Below, in pieces: positions 47,555 to 58,318 of a DNA stretch of 64,000 bases. The notes beneath the pieces were generated by a model that saw only the letters and a program-made list of their open reading frames with translations, was not told the origin of the DNA and did not search any database. The stretch covers positions 755,477,632-755,541,631 of the forward strand of contig CM057340.1 of assembly GCA_030015575.1 (NCBI GenBank). Reading direction: 5' to 3'. Source of the DNA: Agapanthus africanus. Taxonomy: Eukaryota > Streptophyta > Magnoliopsida > Asparagales > Amaryllidaceae. A program made the translations under genes and the position numbers. Numbering within the stretch: the stretch's first letter is position 1; every line of letters starts with the position of its first letter.

Positions 47555-49704
47555 TGTTGGGTTGCTAAGCACGCTCACAAGGTTCTACGAGGTATCAACC
47601 ATGCCCGATTAAAAATTTAGCCGTGCCGAACAACCCAAAGCCGAATCTTTAAACTAGAGTTTTGCGAAAACAAGCATGTTAAACACTTTAACACTAAGTG
47701 AGTGGGATTACAACCTTTGTAGATCTGGTCCTTCACTTCTTAAGCTCCGTGTTGAAGTCCCTTCGCTGCGATCATCGTGTTCCGAACCCTCGAGAGGCTC
47801 CGCGAAGAGAAAGGTGCAAGCTTGCTTCCGATCTTCGATAACAAAGATGATCTACCTTGAAGTTTCGTTAACACAAGCTCTCACTCTCTATAAGAAGTGA
47901 ACACTCTCATCTAAAGGGCAAGGGTAGATGAGAATGATGAAGTAGGATTTTAGCACTCATTTATAATCTTTTTCTCACACATAATCATCACTTGGAAAAA
48001 AGCTAGTAAGCTTTTTCCATGAAAGAAAGAAGGAAGAAGAAGATGAATAATCATTAGAAGTCTTTTGTGATGAATAATGAAAAGATAAATATGATGAATA
48101 ATGCAACCTTGGTCAACTAAACCCATGTAGAGAATTAACTAGGACTAGGGTTTGGGTTGGGTTAAAAGTGAGTCACTTGAAAATATCAAGCATGATATCT
48201 TTTCCAAGACAAAAGAAAAGCTTCTAGAATCTACTAGAAGTCTTAACCCTAATCCAAACCCTAATCATGTTTAAACTCCACAAAACATGTTGCATTAATA
48301 ACCATATCATGTTACAATATTATATATCACATATATAATATTTATCGTAACAAAATAAAATAATACAATTAACATATATCGCATATATATCAATGTATTA
48401 CCCGAGTGAGAAAAAGAATCTTTTAGTGAGCTAATATTAGTTAATGTAATTTAATATATCATATATATTATTATACATTAAATTATCGAATCACTTGATC
48501 CGGCTATATCGCATATAACCGACTAATACGATGACCCGGTTATATCACATATACCCGGCCGATATCTCATATCGCGAGAATCCAATACGGTATCACATAC
48601 CTCATTATCCTCGGTCCCGCACATATCACATAGTGTTCCTACTTCGTTTTGCCTGAGCCAAGAAACCTCTGTGTAGTACTCTAAAGAATCGTCAATACGC
48701 CGGCAGTAGGTGATGATCATATCAAACATCCACAAGCTGCAAGCGGTCAGCTAAACGTAACAGCTACCTAGGTATTGAGCGTTCAGAAGATCAACAAGCA
48801 AGCCTGTACATTCTCCTGTGAATCCAATCAGTAACACTCCCGTACAGTCCGGTCTCGTCGTCTGATATGTCGCATATCTCGCCTAGGGGTAGTAAACGTC
48901 AGACCCCAGTAGCTCGATAAGTCGTGTCGATATGAGGTCTATAACAGTTCGAGAAACTACTGATAACACTTACCAGTAAATCTCAGCAACCCTGGCCAAG
49001 GATTTCCAGTTATAGCCAATCGAACACAGTGCAACATCAATTCCTTATACCGGGAGAGACGAATTCCCTCCTATCACTCATTGCCTCCATGTGATTCGGG
49101 ACTGTACCCAAAAGCCACCTTTTTGCACGCCCTCTTGGTCGTGGTATGATGGAAATCAAAGCACAGTGGGAATCACACAAGACTCTATGACGATCTCGGG
49201 TCAACAGACTACTTTGTACCAGTGTCACCGGAGAACCGCCATCTGACGTGAGGTATAATATCATCTGGGAGTTCTCGGCGAGTCCGTCCAGTGTACCCAG
49301 TCTTTACTGAGCACCCGTACACCATCCTTGATGTCAAATACCGATGGATATGGGATCATCCATCGCTCATCATATGGGTCAAGATGCGTATACGCTAGTC
49401 TACTCTGGTGCATCGATGCCCTGTCTCGATACACCCTCGACTAGGAACAGTTAAAGGATGTACTCGTCGACTACCGTGGCCCCACTAGTATGATCTCATC
49501 ATAGTCCCAGTAGTCGAGTACATATCCTAAGGGCTTTATCAACATATAACATAGAGACAATCAGAGTACATGTTGAGATAAAGTACAACCAGATAGCATA
49601 CTATCATGTCGAGCAAGAAAGTCCTCCCTATATATGTCCAAGCATCCATTACAATATACATCGTATGTTCAGTAATGGCCTCCAGGGCATACATATAACA
49701 AACA
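47555..49704 (-). repeat. Copia-2 5' LTR
   Basis: 2150 bp, beginning TGTTGGGTTGCTAAG and ending ATATAACAAACA on the plus strand. The heat-shock-element-like string is at 48222-48240. Confidence 0.93.
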
Positions 49705-50727
49705 GTAACTGGGTTTTGCTTTTGGGGACAAGACCCAATATCATGAGCAGCTGAGTCCCAGATCAAGTAAAGATGGTTGGCTCGCCGGCAGTCTTTCATC
49801 ATATGTCCATTTCTCTTGCAGAAGGTACAAAAGGCTGGGATGGGATGGTTGTTCTGTACTTCGGGTCGCCTTGGCACAAAAGATGGCCTGGACGAGGCTC
49901 CTCCTACCATCTGGTTGGCATGACGCTTAAATCCAGCAGATTGAGGTCTTCCCCTCGCCTTTACCACTGCCTCATAACGGCGGGCAGCTTTCAGAGCCAA
50001 TTCATGAGTCGGAAAATCTCCTGTGGCCAGTGCAGCCTGGATTTCCGAATCCAAACCTTGTTGAAATCGACGGGCTCTGATCTCATCCGTCGGTATAAAG
50101 TGTGCTGCAAATCTGTTAAAAATATTGTGTTAGCTGTGTAATATGTGATATAAAAATTTTGAATTATTGAGAAATATCTTACCGACTGAGCATGATGAAC
50201 TCAGCGTCATACTCATCGACTGAATTGGTCCACATCGAACCTTGTTGTAGATGGATGAACTGCTGTTCCATGTCGAACCTGGCAGTCTCAGGGAAGTACT
50301 TAGCGTCGAACATGTCGCGGAAAGTTTTCCATTCGATAGGCTATTCAAGACGGCTTTCTTCCGCCTTCCACCAGTTGTGAGCATTGTCCGTGAGCTGCAG
50401 TTTCGCCACACAAACCCAAGCTATGTCTGGCATTTGTGTTGCCGCCAGATCATCCTCTATGCTATGTGCCCATTCCTCAGCTTCAAGTGGGCTTCCCTTT
50501 CTGGAGAACTGTTTGGGGTGTAAAGCCCTAAATTGCTTTACCCCAGGTGCGTCTGCCTCGGGACGGTTCATTAAAAGAGCAGTCTGCTGCTGCTGTCCCT
50601 CTAGGAGGCTTCAGATTGCCTCAAGCAGAACCGTCTGCTCGTTGATCGGAGCAGGGACAACAGGTGTGAGTGGTAGGGCTGGAGGTGTGTTGTTGACATT
50701 GGTGCTGGTGTTGTTCGGGGAATCCAT
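49705..50727 (-). pseudogene. Tekay-2 gag remnant
   Basis: Starting at the minus-strand ATG at 50727 (MDSPNNTST), the region encodes a capsid-like part with the KGSPLEAEEWAHSIEDDL and AHNWWKAEE blocks, then an Arg-rich stretch and a CCHC knuckle, CTFCKRNGHMMKDC, at about 49787-49829. This wording is typical of Tekay-like gag, which packages the element RNA. Copia-2 sits just after the knuckle. The region is broken. Confidence 0.88.
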
Positions 50728-52781
50728 AACCTTGAAGAAAAATTTGGGTTATGACAGATTCAAAATATTTGAAATGATAAGATTCAATGAATATGAAATT
50801 GTAGGATTCAAGGAACATGAATTGTAAAAAATGTTTTAGTTGCTGGTTTTTGTGTTATATTTCATAGGTTGTTCACGCAGAACAGAACTGCATAGTATGA
50901 TTTTATACAGCTCTGACCTGCATGGGCCACCAACAAAACCTGTCACGCCCCGCTTCTCGGTATACGGCGAAGGGGACGCGACGAGGTCCGCTACGTATAT
51001 ACTCAGAAGTACATACGCTAAACGTATCTAAGCAATATAAAAGTAATCACAAGAGACAAGAGATATAAAAATAACAACAACTTTATTTATTAACATTCTT
51101 TTATACAATGCATGAAAAGGAAATACAACTGAAGTAAAAATGATGCCTAAACAATGGCATAACAGGAAATGAAAATACTGAATGGAAATGTACAATGTCT
51201 AGAGTTCGGGGTCTTCGAAGAACTGATCCAAGTCTTCACTGGTGGGCTCGATCTCTGCTGTATTCAGATCACCTGACGACATTCAAAGAAGAAAGAAATA
51301 GAATGTCGTCAGTGAACAGGTCGCTCGGTATGTCCCAAAGATAAGGGAGAAATATAAAAGACAGAATAAGAATGTATCTTTTAAAGTTGTATAATATTAT
51401 AGAATATTGTGTTAACGCTGTTGTTTGTAGCTTGGTACAGAAGGATGCCAGTGTATACGAGAGGGGACTCTATATGCTAGAGACCAGGGCAAACTGAAAG
51501 TACAAGGAACCGTTATGCCATGGTACAACAGCAACATGATTCATGTTAGGTGTCTTAATCTTACTGTCTCGTGCCACTTTTAACATCTTCCGTACCAATC
51601 TACCCCTTAAACCCCGTAGTGTTTGATTGTATTGTTATATTGTATTGTATAAGTTGTATAGTTGGATGACTGACCGAAACCATGATATCAGTAACTGATG
51701 TAATGGATTTAAACTAGATTCATGTACATGGAAAGTATATCCATGGTTTGGTTCTGTCAAGTTGAATAGATTGATAACTGGATTCATGGATTCGTGTGTT
51801 CATGTTGAAATGATTTATATTGTAGATTTATATGGTACTTGAATCATATTCAAGTCGGATTATAATCAGACTCAAACCCGAGTCAGACAGTAGAAATGTA
51901 AATCGAAGTCCTATATTTACTAGGGTCCTTAGGGTAATTTATAAAACTTGAGGGGTTTTATGTAAAAATACTTTATATACTTTTCAAGATACACCCCAAG
52001 TATTTATTATTCGTCTTTAGAGGTGTAATGAAGGTGGATTTTATAGTGTGACATTTCTAGTGAAAATATCCTAGTTTTTATAAATAAAGGTATTTATCTT
52101 TAATATTGATTTATTTGAAGCTCATGGTATTTTAATGTAAAATTTATTCTTGTGATTTTTAGAAAAAAGGTGGAATATTTATATTATAATAAAATAGATA
52201 TTTAAATGATAAATATACATATATTTATACAAAAATAATTTTAATAATATTTTATATTCTAAAAATTTCATTTTCTTAAAATGCCGTATTTTAAATCTTT
52301 CGAGATCGAATGCTCCTTGCGGAGGTCTGAATATCGAACTACTAAGCATGAGGGTGTACGATAAACCGTACTATCCCGAACGGGTTCCCCAAAGTGGGTT
52401 GTAGCGGCGCTTTGCAAAGATTGTAAAATACTAAATTCTTTAGAAAACGGTTTTATTAAGTAAAAGGTATTTATTTGTAAAAAGTCAATTTTCCGTATTT
52501 TAGATTCTAGGGTTTTCTAATTCAACTAGACTATTTCTAAATGGTCTAAACAACAAGTTGTTAGATGCCTCAAATCGCCTCTTCACCGCCAATTGTGGTC
52601 AGGTAAGTACAAGTGAAGAAAGGAGGGATCCGCTCACGAATCATCATGAGACGGGCCTTTTAAAATTGCCTTTCTCACTTGCCTAGCCTAGACACCACAA
52701 AGTCAGGTTTAGATAAACGACCGATGTCCACAACTTATCGTATTTTCCTAATAAGAGATCTTTCACTACTACAAATAAGGG

Positions 52782-53262
52782 TTGCCCCAACGGATTTATC
52801 CGTAGGGGCGAAAAAATACCCCGTAGGTGCAAAGGCCGCAGGTGCAAGTTGAGGCCCTGAACTTGCCCCTACGGGCAAATTCTTGCCCCTACGGATTTAT
52901 GTGTAGGTCCTGTTGCCCCTACGGATAAATCCGTAGGGTATAAGATTTTATATTATTTACGATTTTTTTAATATATTAAATGTACCTACGGATATAACCG
53001 TAGGTCCATGTTCTACCCCCTACGGATATATGCATAGGTACTTTTCCGTAGGGGAAAAATATCAGGATTCCTGATATTTAGCCCCTACGGATACATCCGT
53101 AGGGGAGAGGTAGTGGCCCCTACGGATATGTCCGTAGGGGCACTCCCAACCCCCTGGCACTGAGATCAGAGGGGAAATATCAGTTACTGCTGATATTTTG
53201 CCCCTACGGATATCGCCGTAGGGGCAACTTGTGTACCTACGGATTAATCCGTAGGTACATAT
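52782..53262. repeat. CACTA left subterminal palindromic repeats
   Basis: At least eight copies of CCCCTACGGAT or its inverse occur, mostly paired into palindromes such as CCCCTACGGATATGTCCG followed by TAGGGG. Two further dyads built on ATATCAG...CTGATAT lie between them. CACTA elements typically carry clustered subterminal motifs that bind their own transposition protein. Confidence 0.85.
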
Positions 53263-53512
53263 TGTCTGTATTTTTTTTTAAAATGGGCTGCTTGATTTTT
53301 TCCCGCCCTGTGCACAATAATATATACATCAATCAAATCATATATTGCAGTATTCATAATCAAATCTCACGCATATATATAATATACAAAAGAAACCCAA
53401 AAACTGAATATGATATAAATACAAACCAATATCAATATCGTTTCAAAATGTAGTACAATGTGTATGATATAAATAAATATATGTTTCAAAAAATAAGAAC
53501 CAAAAAGCTACC

Positions 53513-53779
53513 CTAGTTCGGTCCAGCTCCACTTCTGAATAACGATAGAATAACGCGCGCCTGCTCCTCGGTCAATAAACTCTGCAATTCGTCGCGAGCG
53601 GGAGTCTGAGCGGCATGTGGAGCTGGCGATGTGGTCTGTGCAGCCGCCGTCGAGGTAGCCGCTTGCGGAGCCACGGCTGCGGGAGTCTGAGTGGGCAGTG
53701 GAGCTACAGGAGCTGTCTGCGGAACCGCAGCCGATGTAGTGGCTTGCGGAGCCACAGCCGAAGGAGATGCATGTGGAGA
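53513..53779 (-). other. Exon-like coding piece inside CACTA
   Basis: A minus-strand frame preceded by TTATTCAG, a good splice acceptor, encodes an Ala/Pro/Gln/Thr-rich stretch with repeated APQAATS-like units and ends LTEEQARVILSLFRSGAGPN before a stop. I do not recognise the protein. It may be the last exon of the parent CACTA gene or of a captured host gene; the rest of that gene is absent between here and 56725. Confidence 0.4.
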
Positions 53780-53909
53780 CTGAATAACATATAAATTGTA
53801 GGTTATGCTGACTATATTGAGAAATATAAGAACGGGATAGTTACTGACAAAGGAGAAAATCCGTGTATATACTTTGTGTGTGCGTTTGTCGTTGAAAAGA
53901 ATAAATTAT

Positions 53910-55835
53910 CGCACGTATGTTAACCGATAGATGGGGACTAAGTGGCGCTTTTAGTTTCATATCTGAGTATCGATGGGAATATGAAGGTTTCATATTATCA
54001 TATATTGGTTTTAACCCGAACATCTCGAATCGCTCTCTAATTATGCGTTTGTATGTGTGTGTTCCGGCTATCGGGGGTAGGCTTCTATCCCATTAAGAAT
54101 GTATAGAGCGAACGCCCATCACTTGTGCTTTCAACCGTTTCGAGTAAATTTCGGCAGCACCTCCCCGCTGTTCTCCGAGTACACCGTAATAGAATAGATA
54201 ATCATTTCAAAGCCGTGAAACAACGTTGAAGTGAACATCTAATCCATCTTTATACATGGAGAACCAGCGGAAAGGTACCGACGAAATATCTCGAAACGGA
54301 TGAAAACACAAGTGAATGAAAGCGTTTGCTTTATACATTCTTAACTTGTCCACACGGGACAAATCTATGGGTTACCATACGATTGAATTTTCTCGTCGCG
54401 TAGACTATACGACGGTTGTTAGTATCGAGCTATACTGTCCGATATTTAACAACCTTCGTTTAGTTCTAGGTCACGACGAGCATCGCACGTATGTTAACCG
54501 ATAGACGCGGACTAAGTGACGCTTTTAGTTTCATATATGAGTATCGATGGGAATATGAAGGTTTCATATTATCATATATTGGTTTTAACCCGAACATCTC
54601 GAATCGTTCTCTAATTATGCGTTTGTATGTGTGTGTTCCGCCTGTCGGGGGTAGGCTTCTATCCCATTAAGAATGTATAGAGCGAACGCCCATCACTTGT
54701 GCTTTCAACCGTTTTGAGTAAATTTCGGCAGCACCTCCCCGCTGTTCTCCGAGTACACTGTAATTGAATAGATAATCATTTCAAAGCTGTGAAACAACGT
54801 TGAAATGAACATCTAATCTATCTTTGTACACGGAGAACCAGCGGAAAGGTACCGACGAAATATCTCGAAACGGATGAAAACACAAGTGAATGAAGGCGTT
54901 TGCTTTATACATTCTTAACTTGTCCACACGGGACAAATCTATGGGTTACCATACGATTGAATTTTCTCATCGTGTAGACTATACGACGGTTGTTAGTATC
55001 GAGCTATACTGTCCGATATTTAACAACCTTCGTATAGTTCTAGGTCACGACGAGCATCGCACGTATGTTAACCGATTGACGGGGACTAAGTGGCGCTTTT
55101 AGTTTCATATATGAGTATCGATGGGAATATGAAGGTTTCATATTATCATCGAGTATCATATATTGGTTTTAACCCGAACATCTCGAATCGCTCTCTAATT
55201 ATGTGTTTTTTGTGTATTCTTGTTGTATGTGTGTGTTCCGGCTGTCGGGGGTAGGCTTCTATCCTATTAAGAATGTATAGAGCGAACGCCCATCACTTGT
55301 GCTTTCAGCCGTTTCGAGTAAATTTCGGCAGCACCTCCCCGCTGTTCTCCGAGTACACTGTAATAGAATAGATAATCATTTCAAAGCTGTGAAACAACGT
55401 TGAAATGAACATCTAATCTATCTTTGTACACGGAGAACCAGCGGAAAGGTACCGACGAAATATCTCGAAACGGATGAAAACACAAATGAATGAAGGCGTT
55501 TGCTTTATACATTCTTAACTTGTCCATACGGGACAAATCTATGGGTTACCATACGATTGAATTTTCTCGTCGCGTAGACTATATGACGGTTGTTAGTATC
55601 GAGCTATACTGTCCGATATTTAACAACTTTCGTATAGTTCTAGGTCACGACGAGTATCACACGTATGTTAACCGATAGACGGGGACTAAGTGGCGCTTTT
55701 AGTTTCATATATGAGTATCGATGGGAATATGAAGGTTTCATATTATCATCGAGTATCATATATTGGTTTTAACCTGAATATCTCAAATCGCTCTCTAATT
55801 ATGCGTTTGTTGTGCATTCGTGTTGTATGTGTAAC
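53910..55835. repeat. 574-600-bp tandem repeats in CACTA, each with an internal inverted repeat
   Basis: Marker CGCACGTATGTTAACCG starts at 53910, 54484, 55058 and (with one change) 55658, so two units are exactly 574 bp, one is 600 bp, and a partial fourth follows. Within each unit a roughly 90-bp arm starting AAGAATGTATAGAGCGAACG (about 54090) reappears inverted about 80 bp further on (ending CATTCTT at about 54343). A 62-codon frame recurs in each unit but has no recognised relative. Confidence 0.9.
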
Positions 55836-56403
55836 ATGATTTTAAACCATTGAGATCAAGATTGATAGAACTGATCATCCTACATTGCAATAGCATTCAT
55901 CAACCAAAATCTATTATTGCAATGGTATTCATCTATAACAATCAACAATTAAAACTACAAATGTAGAATACTGATATCATAAAGCGTTATACGCAACATT
56001 AATAGAACTGATAAATAAAAAAACGAAACACAAACCGTATCAAGATTTAACAACTTTGATTATGTCATATACGCGGGCCGATATTTTCATATTAGCCAAT
56101 AGGCAAAAATAGATTGCGGTCTGGATATGGCATATTGGTAGATGTTACCTATATGCATACATGCATGTTGTCTCCCTATTTTTTCATAAATCAAACCAAC
56201 TACATACATCAAACTAGTCCATGCCACCAATCGGAAACTCCACTATGTCTTTGAATTATTATTTTTCCAAATAGCATTGATCTCCTATTGACATTGTCCC
56301 ATCCAACAAATTTGTTGTGCTTGCCTCGACCTTCATCTAGCTTTCACATGCTATACACATTAGATGAGTAATATAGTTATAAATTATGATATTTTGTTGT
56401 CAT
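55836..56403. other. CACTA interior, no gene seen
   Basis: AT-rich stretch between the tandem repeats and the telomere-like tract. I see no conserved frame or structural RNA. Confidence 0.5.
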
Positions 56404-56680
56404 CAATCCACCTAACCCTAACCCCAACCTAACCCTAGCTCCAGCCCCAGCCCTAGCCCCAGCCCAGCCCAGCCCCGCCCCAACCTAACCCTAACCCCAG
56501 CGCGGCCAGCTAAACCCCAACACCAACCCTAAGGCAAACCCTAACCCCAGCCCCAGCCCCAGCAGCAGCCGAACCCCAACCCTAACCCTAACCCCAAACC
56601 CGACCCCGATCCCGACCGCGACCCCTGCCGAACCCCAACTCGCGCGCGCAACCCCAGACCCAGCCATGAACCCTAAGCCC
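56404..56680. repeat. Telomere-like CCCTAA/CCCCAGC tract in CACTA
   Basis: About 270 bp built of CCTAACCCTAACCCC and AGCCCCAGCCCTAGC words. It is a degenerate relative of plant telomere repeat units but irregular and inside the transposon. Confidence 0.75.
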
Positions 56681-56718
56681 AAAATAATCAAAAAATTCTT
56701 TAATTTACCTGAAGATTT

Positions 56719-56840
56719 ACTCACCTGAATGGCGGTGGCGACGACCTGAACGGCGGTGGCGACGACGAGAACGGCGGTGGCGACGAGAACGGCGGTGGCG
56801 ACGAGGAGAACGGCGGTGGCGATGACGAGAACGGCGTGGC
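56719..56840 (-). repeat. GC-rich minisatellite with adjoining splice-donor-like site in CACTA
   Basis: Five or so units of GGCGGTGGCGACGACGAGAAC (18-24 bp, all multiples of three) lie at 56730-56840. Read on the minus strand the array ends CCATTCAG followed by GTGAGTAAATC, a strong plant 5' splice site at 56719-56724. This suggests a first exon of a minus-strand gene whose promoter lies near the right end. No ATG is seen in it. Confidence 0.55.
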
Positions 56841-56934
56841 GATTTGGGGATTTTTTTCGCGCACGATCGAGAGAGAGAGAGGAAGAAAGTGAGCGTAGGC
56901 GATCGATCCGTGCCTTTATTAAATCGATATTTAG

Positions 56935-57078
56935 TTGCCCCTACGGATTTGCCCGTAGGTTCTTGGTTTGCGGCTCCGTAGGGGCAAACACCAAATTAAG
57001 GATTAATATTTTTATTCTTGGACGTCTGGGCCCGTAGGGGCAACCTTTTAGCCCAACGAATTAATCCGTAGGGGCAAG
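56935..57078. repeat. CACTA right subterminal repeats
   Basis: Copies of GCCCCTACGGAT and CCGTAGGGGCAA like those at the left end, less dense and less often paired. Confidence 0.8.
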
Positions 57079-58318
57079 CCCCTATTTTACTAGTGTTTAT
57101 TTAAAAGTGTATCATAGCTAAAACTTTTAGAAATGGTTTTATTAAGAATATGGTATTTAAATGAAAATATTGTTTTATCGTATTCTAAGTTTTGATGATA
57201 TCGTTTAGGGCGGGTTGTATATGCGTGTGTGTGGAGGTAGGTCATTACCTCGTATTCTACTTTAAATGTATAGCAAGGTTAAGGGGGTTAAATGTGAAAT
57301 CGAAACATTTTGGTATTTACGTGAAAAATATGATAAATTGGAAAGGCTATCATTTCATGTGATAAAACTTGTTCAAATTGTTTGTTAAATGTTTAATAGT
57401 CAACATAAAGATGTTTAAGCATGAATGTATTGGTGAGAAGTGAGATTTTATAGAAAACCGAATCGGAAATCTGATTTGTTTCGATTCCGTCGGGTTTTGT
57501 AATTTCGTATTTTAGAGAATAAGAAAGAGGGATAGAATGGGGACTTACGGGTTTGGACAACACTATAGAGTGAGGGAAGTAGGGGATTCGCCGGTGCGTC
57601 GATTTGTCGCCGAGAGTTCCTAGCACGATCACCGGAATTTCGCCGTCGATTTCGTCGAGGCTTCTCCTTTTGCTCGTTTTCAAAGTACACAATATTTTCT
57701 TGAGATTTTGAGAGAGTGGGCTCAGAATTTTGGGATGAGAGGATTGGAGGTAGGGTTGTATTTATAGGGTTAGGCTAGGGTTAGGCTAGGCTAGGGTTTG
57801 TTAAATAAAAATGTAAAAATAATTGTAAAAATCATTAAAAATTGGAGTAATTAGTGTTTATTGTGTTTTCTGGAAACGATCTAACCATTTAAAGTATGCA
57901 GGGGTGTACAGAAGACCAAGGGGCACATTTTTCCTTCAGATGACTCGGCCGTCCGGCCGAGTCCAGTCGGCGGCACCGGCCCGAGTCAGGCCGAGTCAAG
58001 GTGTCGGGAGGTGGGGGGTCGCCGGGGGTAGCCACTGTTACTTTTACATTTGTGGGTGTAGTGGGAGGAGTTATGGCTGTTGGACTCTTAGGCTTCTAAA
58101 GAATTTAAAACAAAACAATATTAAAAATAATATGGGGCATGGAATTTTAACTCTGGTGGCTTGGTTCAGCAGTGCAAGGTATTACTAATAAGCTACAAAC
58201 TTCTTCTTGTAATTATGGTGTGAAATAAATATTTAAAGAGATATTAGCAACATTAAATACTCCAAGTATATTTTGAATTTAAATCAATTCTTGGTACATT
58301 AAAAATGGAGTTGTTACA

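Larger units (their letters stand above)
37362..49704 (-). mobile_element. Copia-2: older relative of Copia-1, inserted in Tekay-2 gag
   Basis: LTRs of 2153 bp (37362-39514) and 2150 bp (47555-49704) flank a minus-strand internal region with a tRNA-Met-type primer-binding site and a polypurine tract. GCAAC at 37357-37361 and GTAAC at 49705-49709 are a target-site duplication with one change. LTR starts, leader and pol wording match Copia-1, so both are one family. Pol is heavily decayed (many breaks) and interrupted by a solo copia LTR. No gag is recognised here either. Confidence 0.92.
52764..57095. mobile_element. Non-autonomous CACTA (En/Spm) DNA transposon
   Basis: The ends are CACTACTACAAATAAGGG (52764-52781) and, inverted, CACTAGTAAAATAGGGG (57079-57095), flanked by TTT at 52761-52763 and 57096-57098. 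The sibling LTR shows the pre-insertion site at 17161-17180, which proves both borders. At 4332 bp it is short for an autonomous CACTA, and I find no transposase domain, so it would have to be moved by proteins from another copy. It carries palindromic subterminal repeats, tandem repeats with inverted arms, a telomere-like tract, a minisatellite and two exon-like pieces. Confidence 0.95.
15345..58318 (-). mobile_element. Tekay-2: Tekay/Del-like chromovirus with nested Athila, Copia-2 and CACTA insertions
   Basis: Read on the minus strand, the 5' LTR is at 50941-58318 and the 3' LTR at 15345-18415, with ATCTG at 15340-15344 and 58319-58323 as target-site duplication. Internal order is gag (49705-50727, continuing 37140-37361), protease, reverse transcriptase, RNase H, integrase (33671-37020) and a chromodomain tail (18480-18534) before the polypurine tract. 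Without insertions the element is near 13 kb. LTRs differ by a few percent by eye, plus indels and the CACTA insertion. The coding region is broken in several places (roughly four to six) besides the two large insertions. The gypsy domain order and the chromodomain WEREDEMR motif support a Tekay-like chromovirus. Confidence 0.92.
50941..58318 (-). repeat. Tekay-2 5' LTR, interrupted by the CACTA element
   Basis: The LTR proper is 50941-52763 plus 57099-58318, about 3043 bp without the transposon and its duplicated TTT, against 3071 bp for the sibling. A TATA box is at 57759-57767 and the GC palindrome cluster at 57940-58002. Followed by ATCTG at 58319-58323. Confidence 0.95.

Noticed and set aside
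54316-55678. Recurring 62-70-codon frames starting MKAFALYILNL
   Set aside because: They recur because the DNA is tandemly repeated in 574-600-bp units; no relative or coding bias supports a gene.
56404-56680. True telomere or interstitial telomere array
   Set aside because: The words are irregular, mixed with CCCCAGC, and enclosed by CACTA ends; it is better described as telomere-like low complexity.
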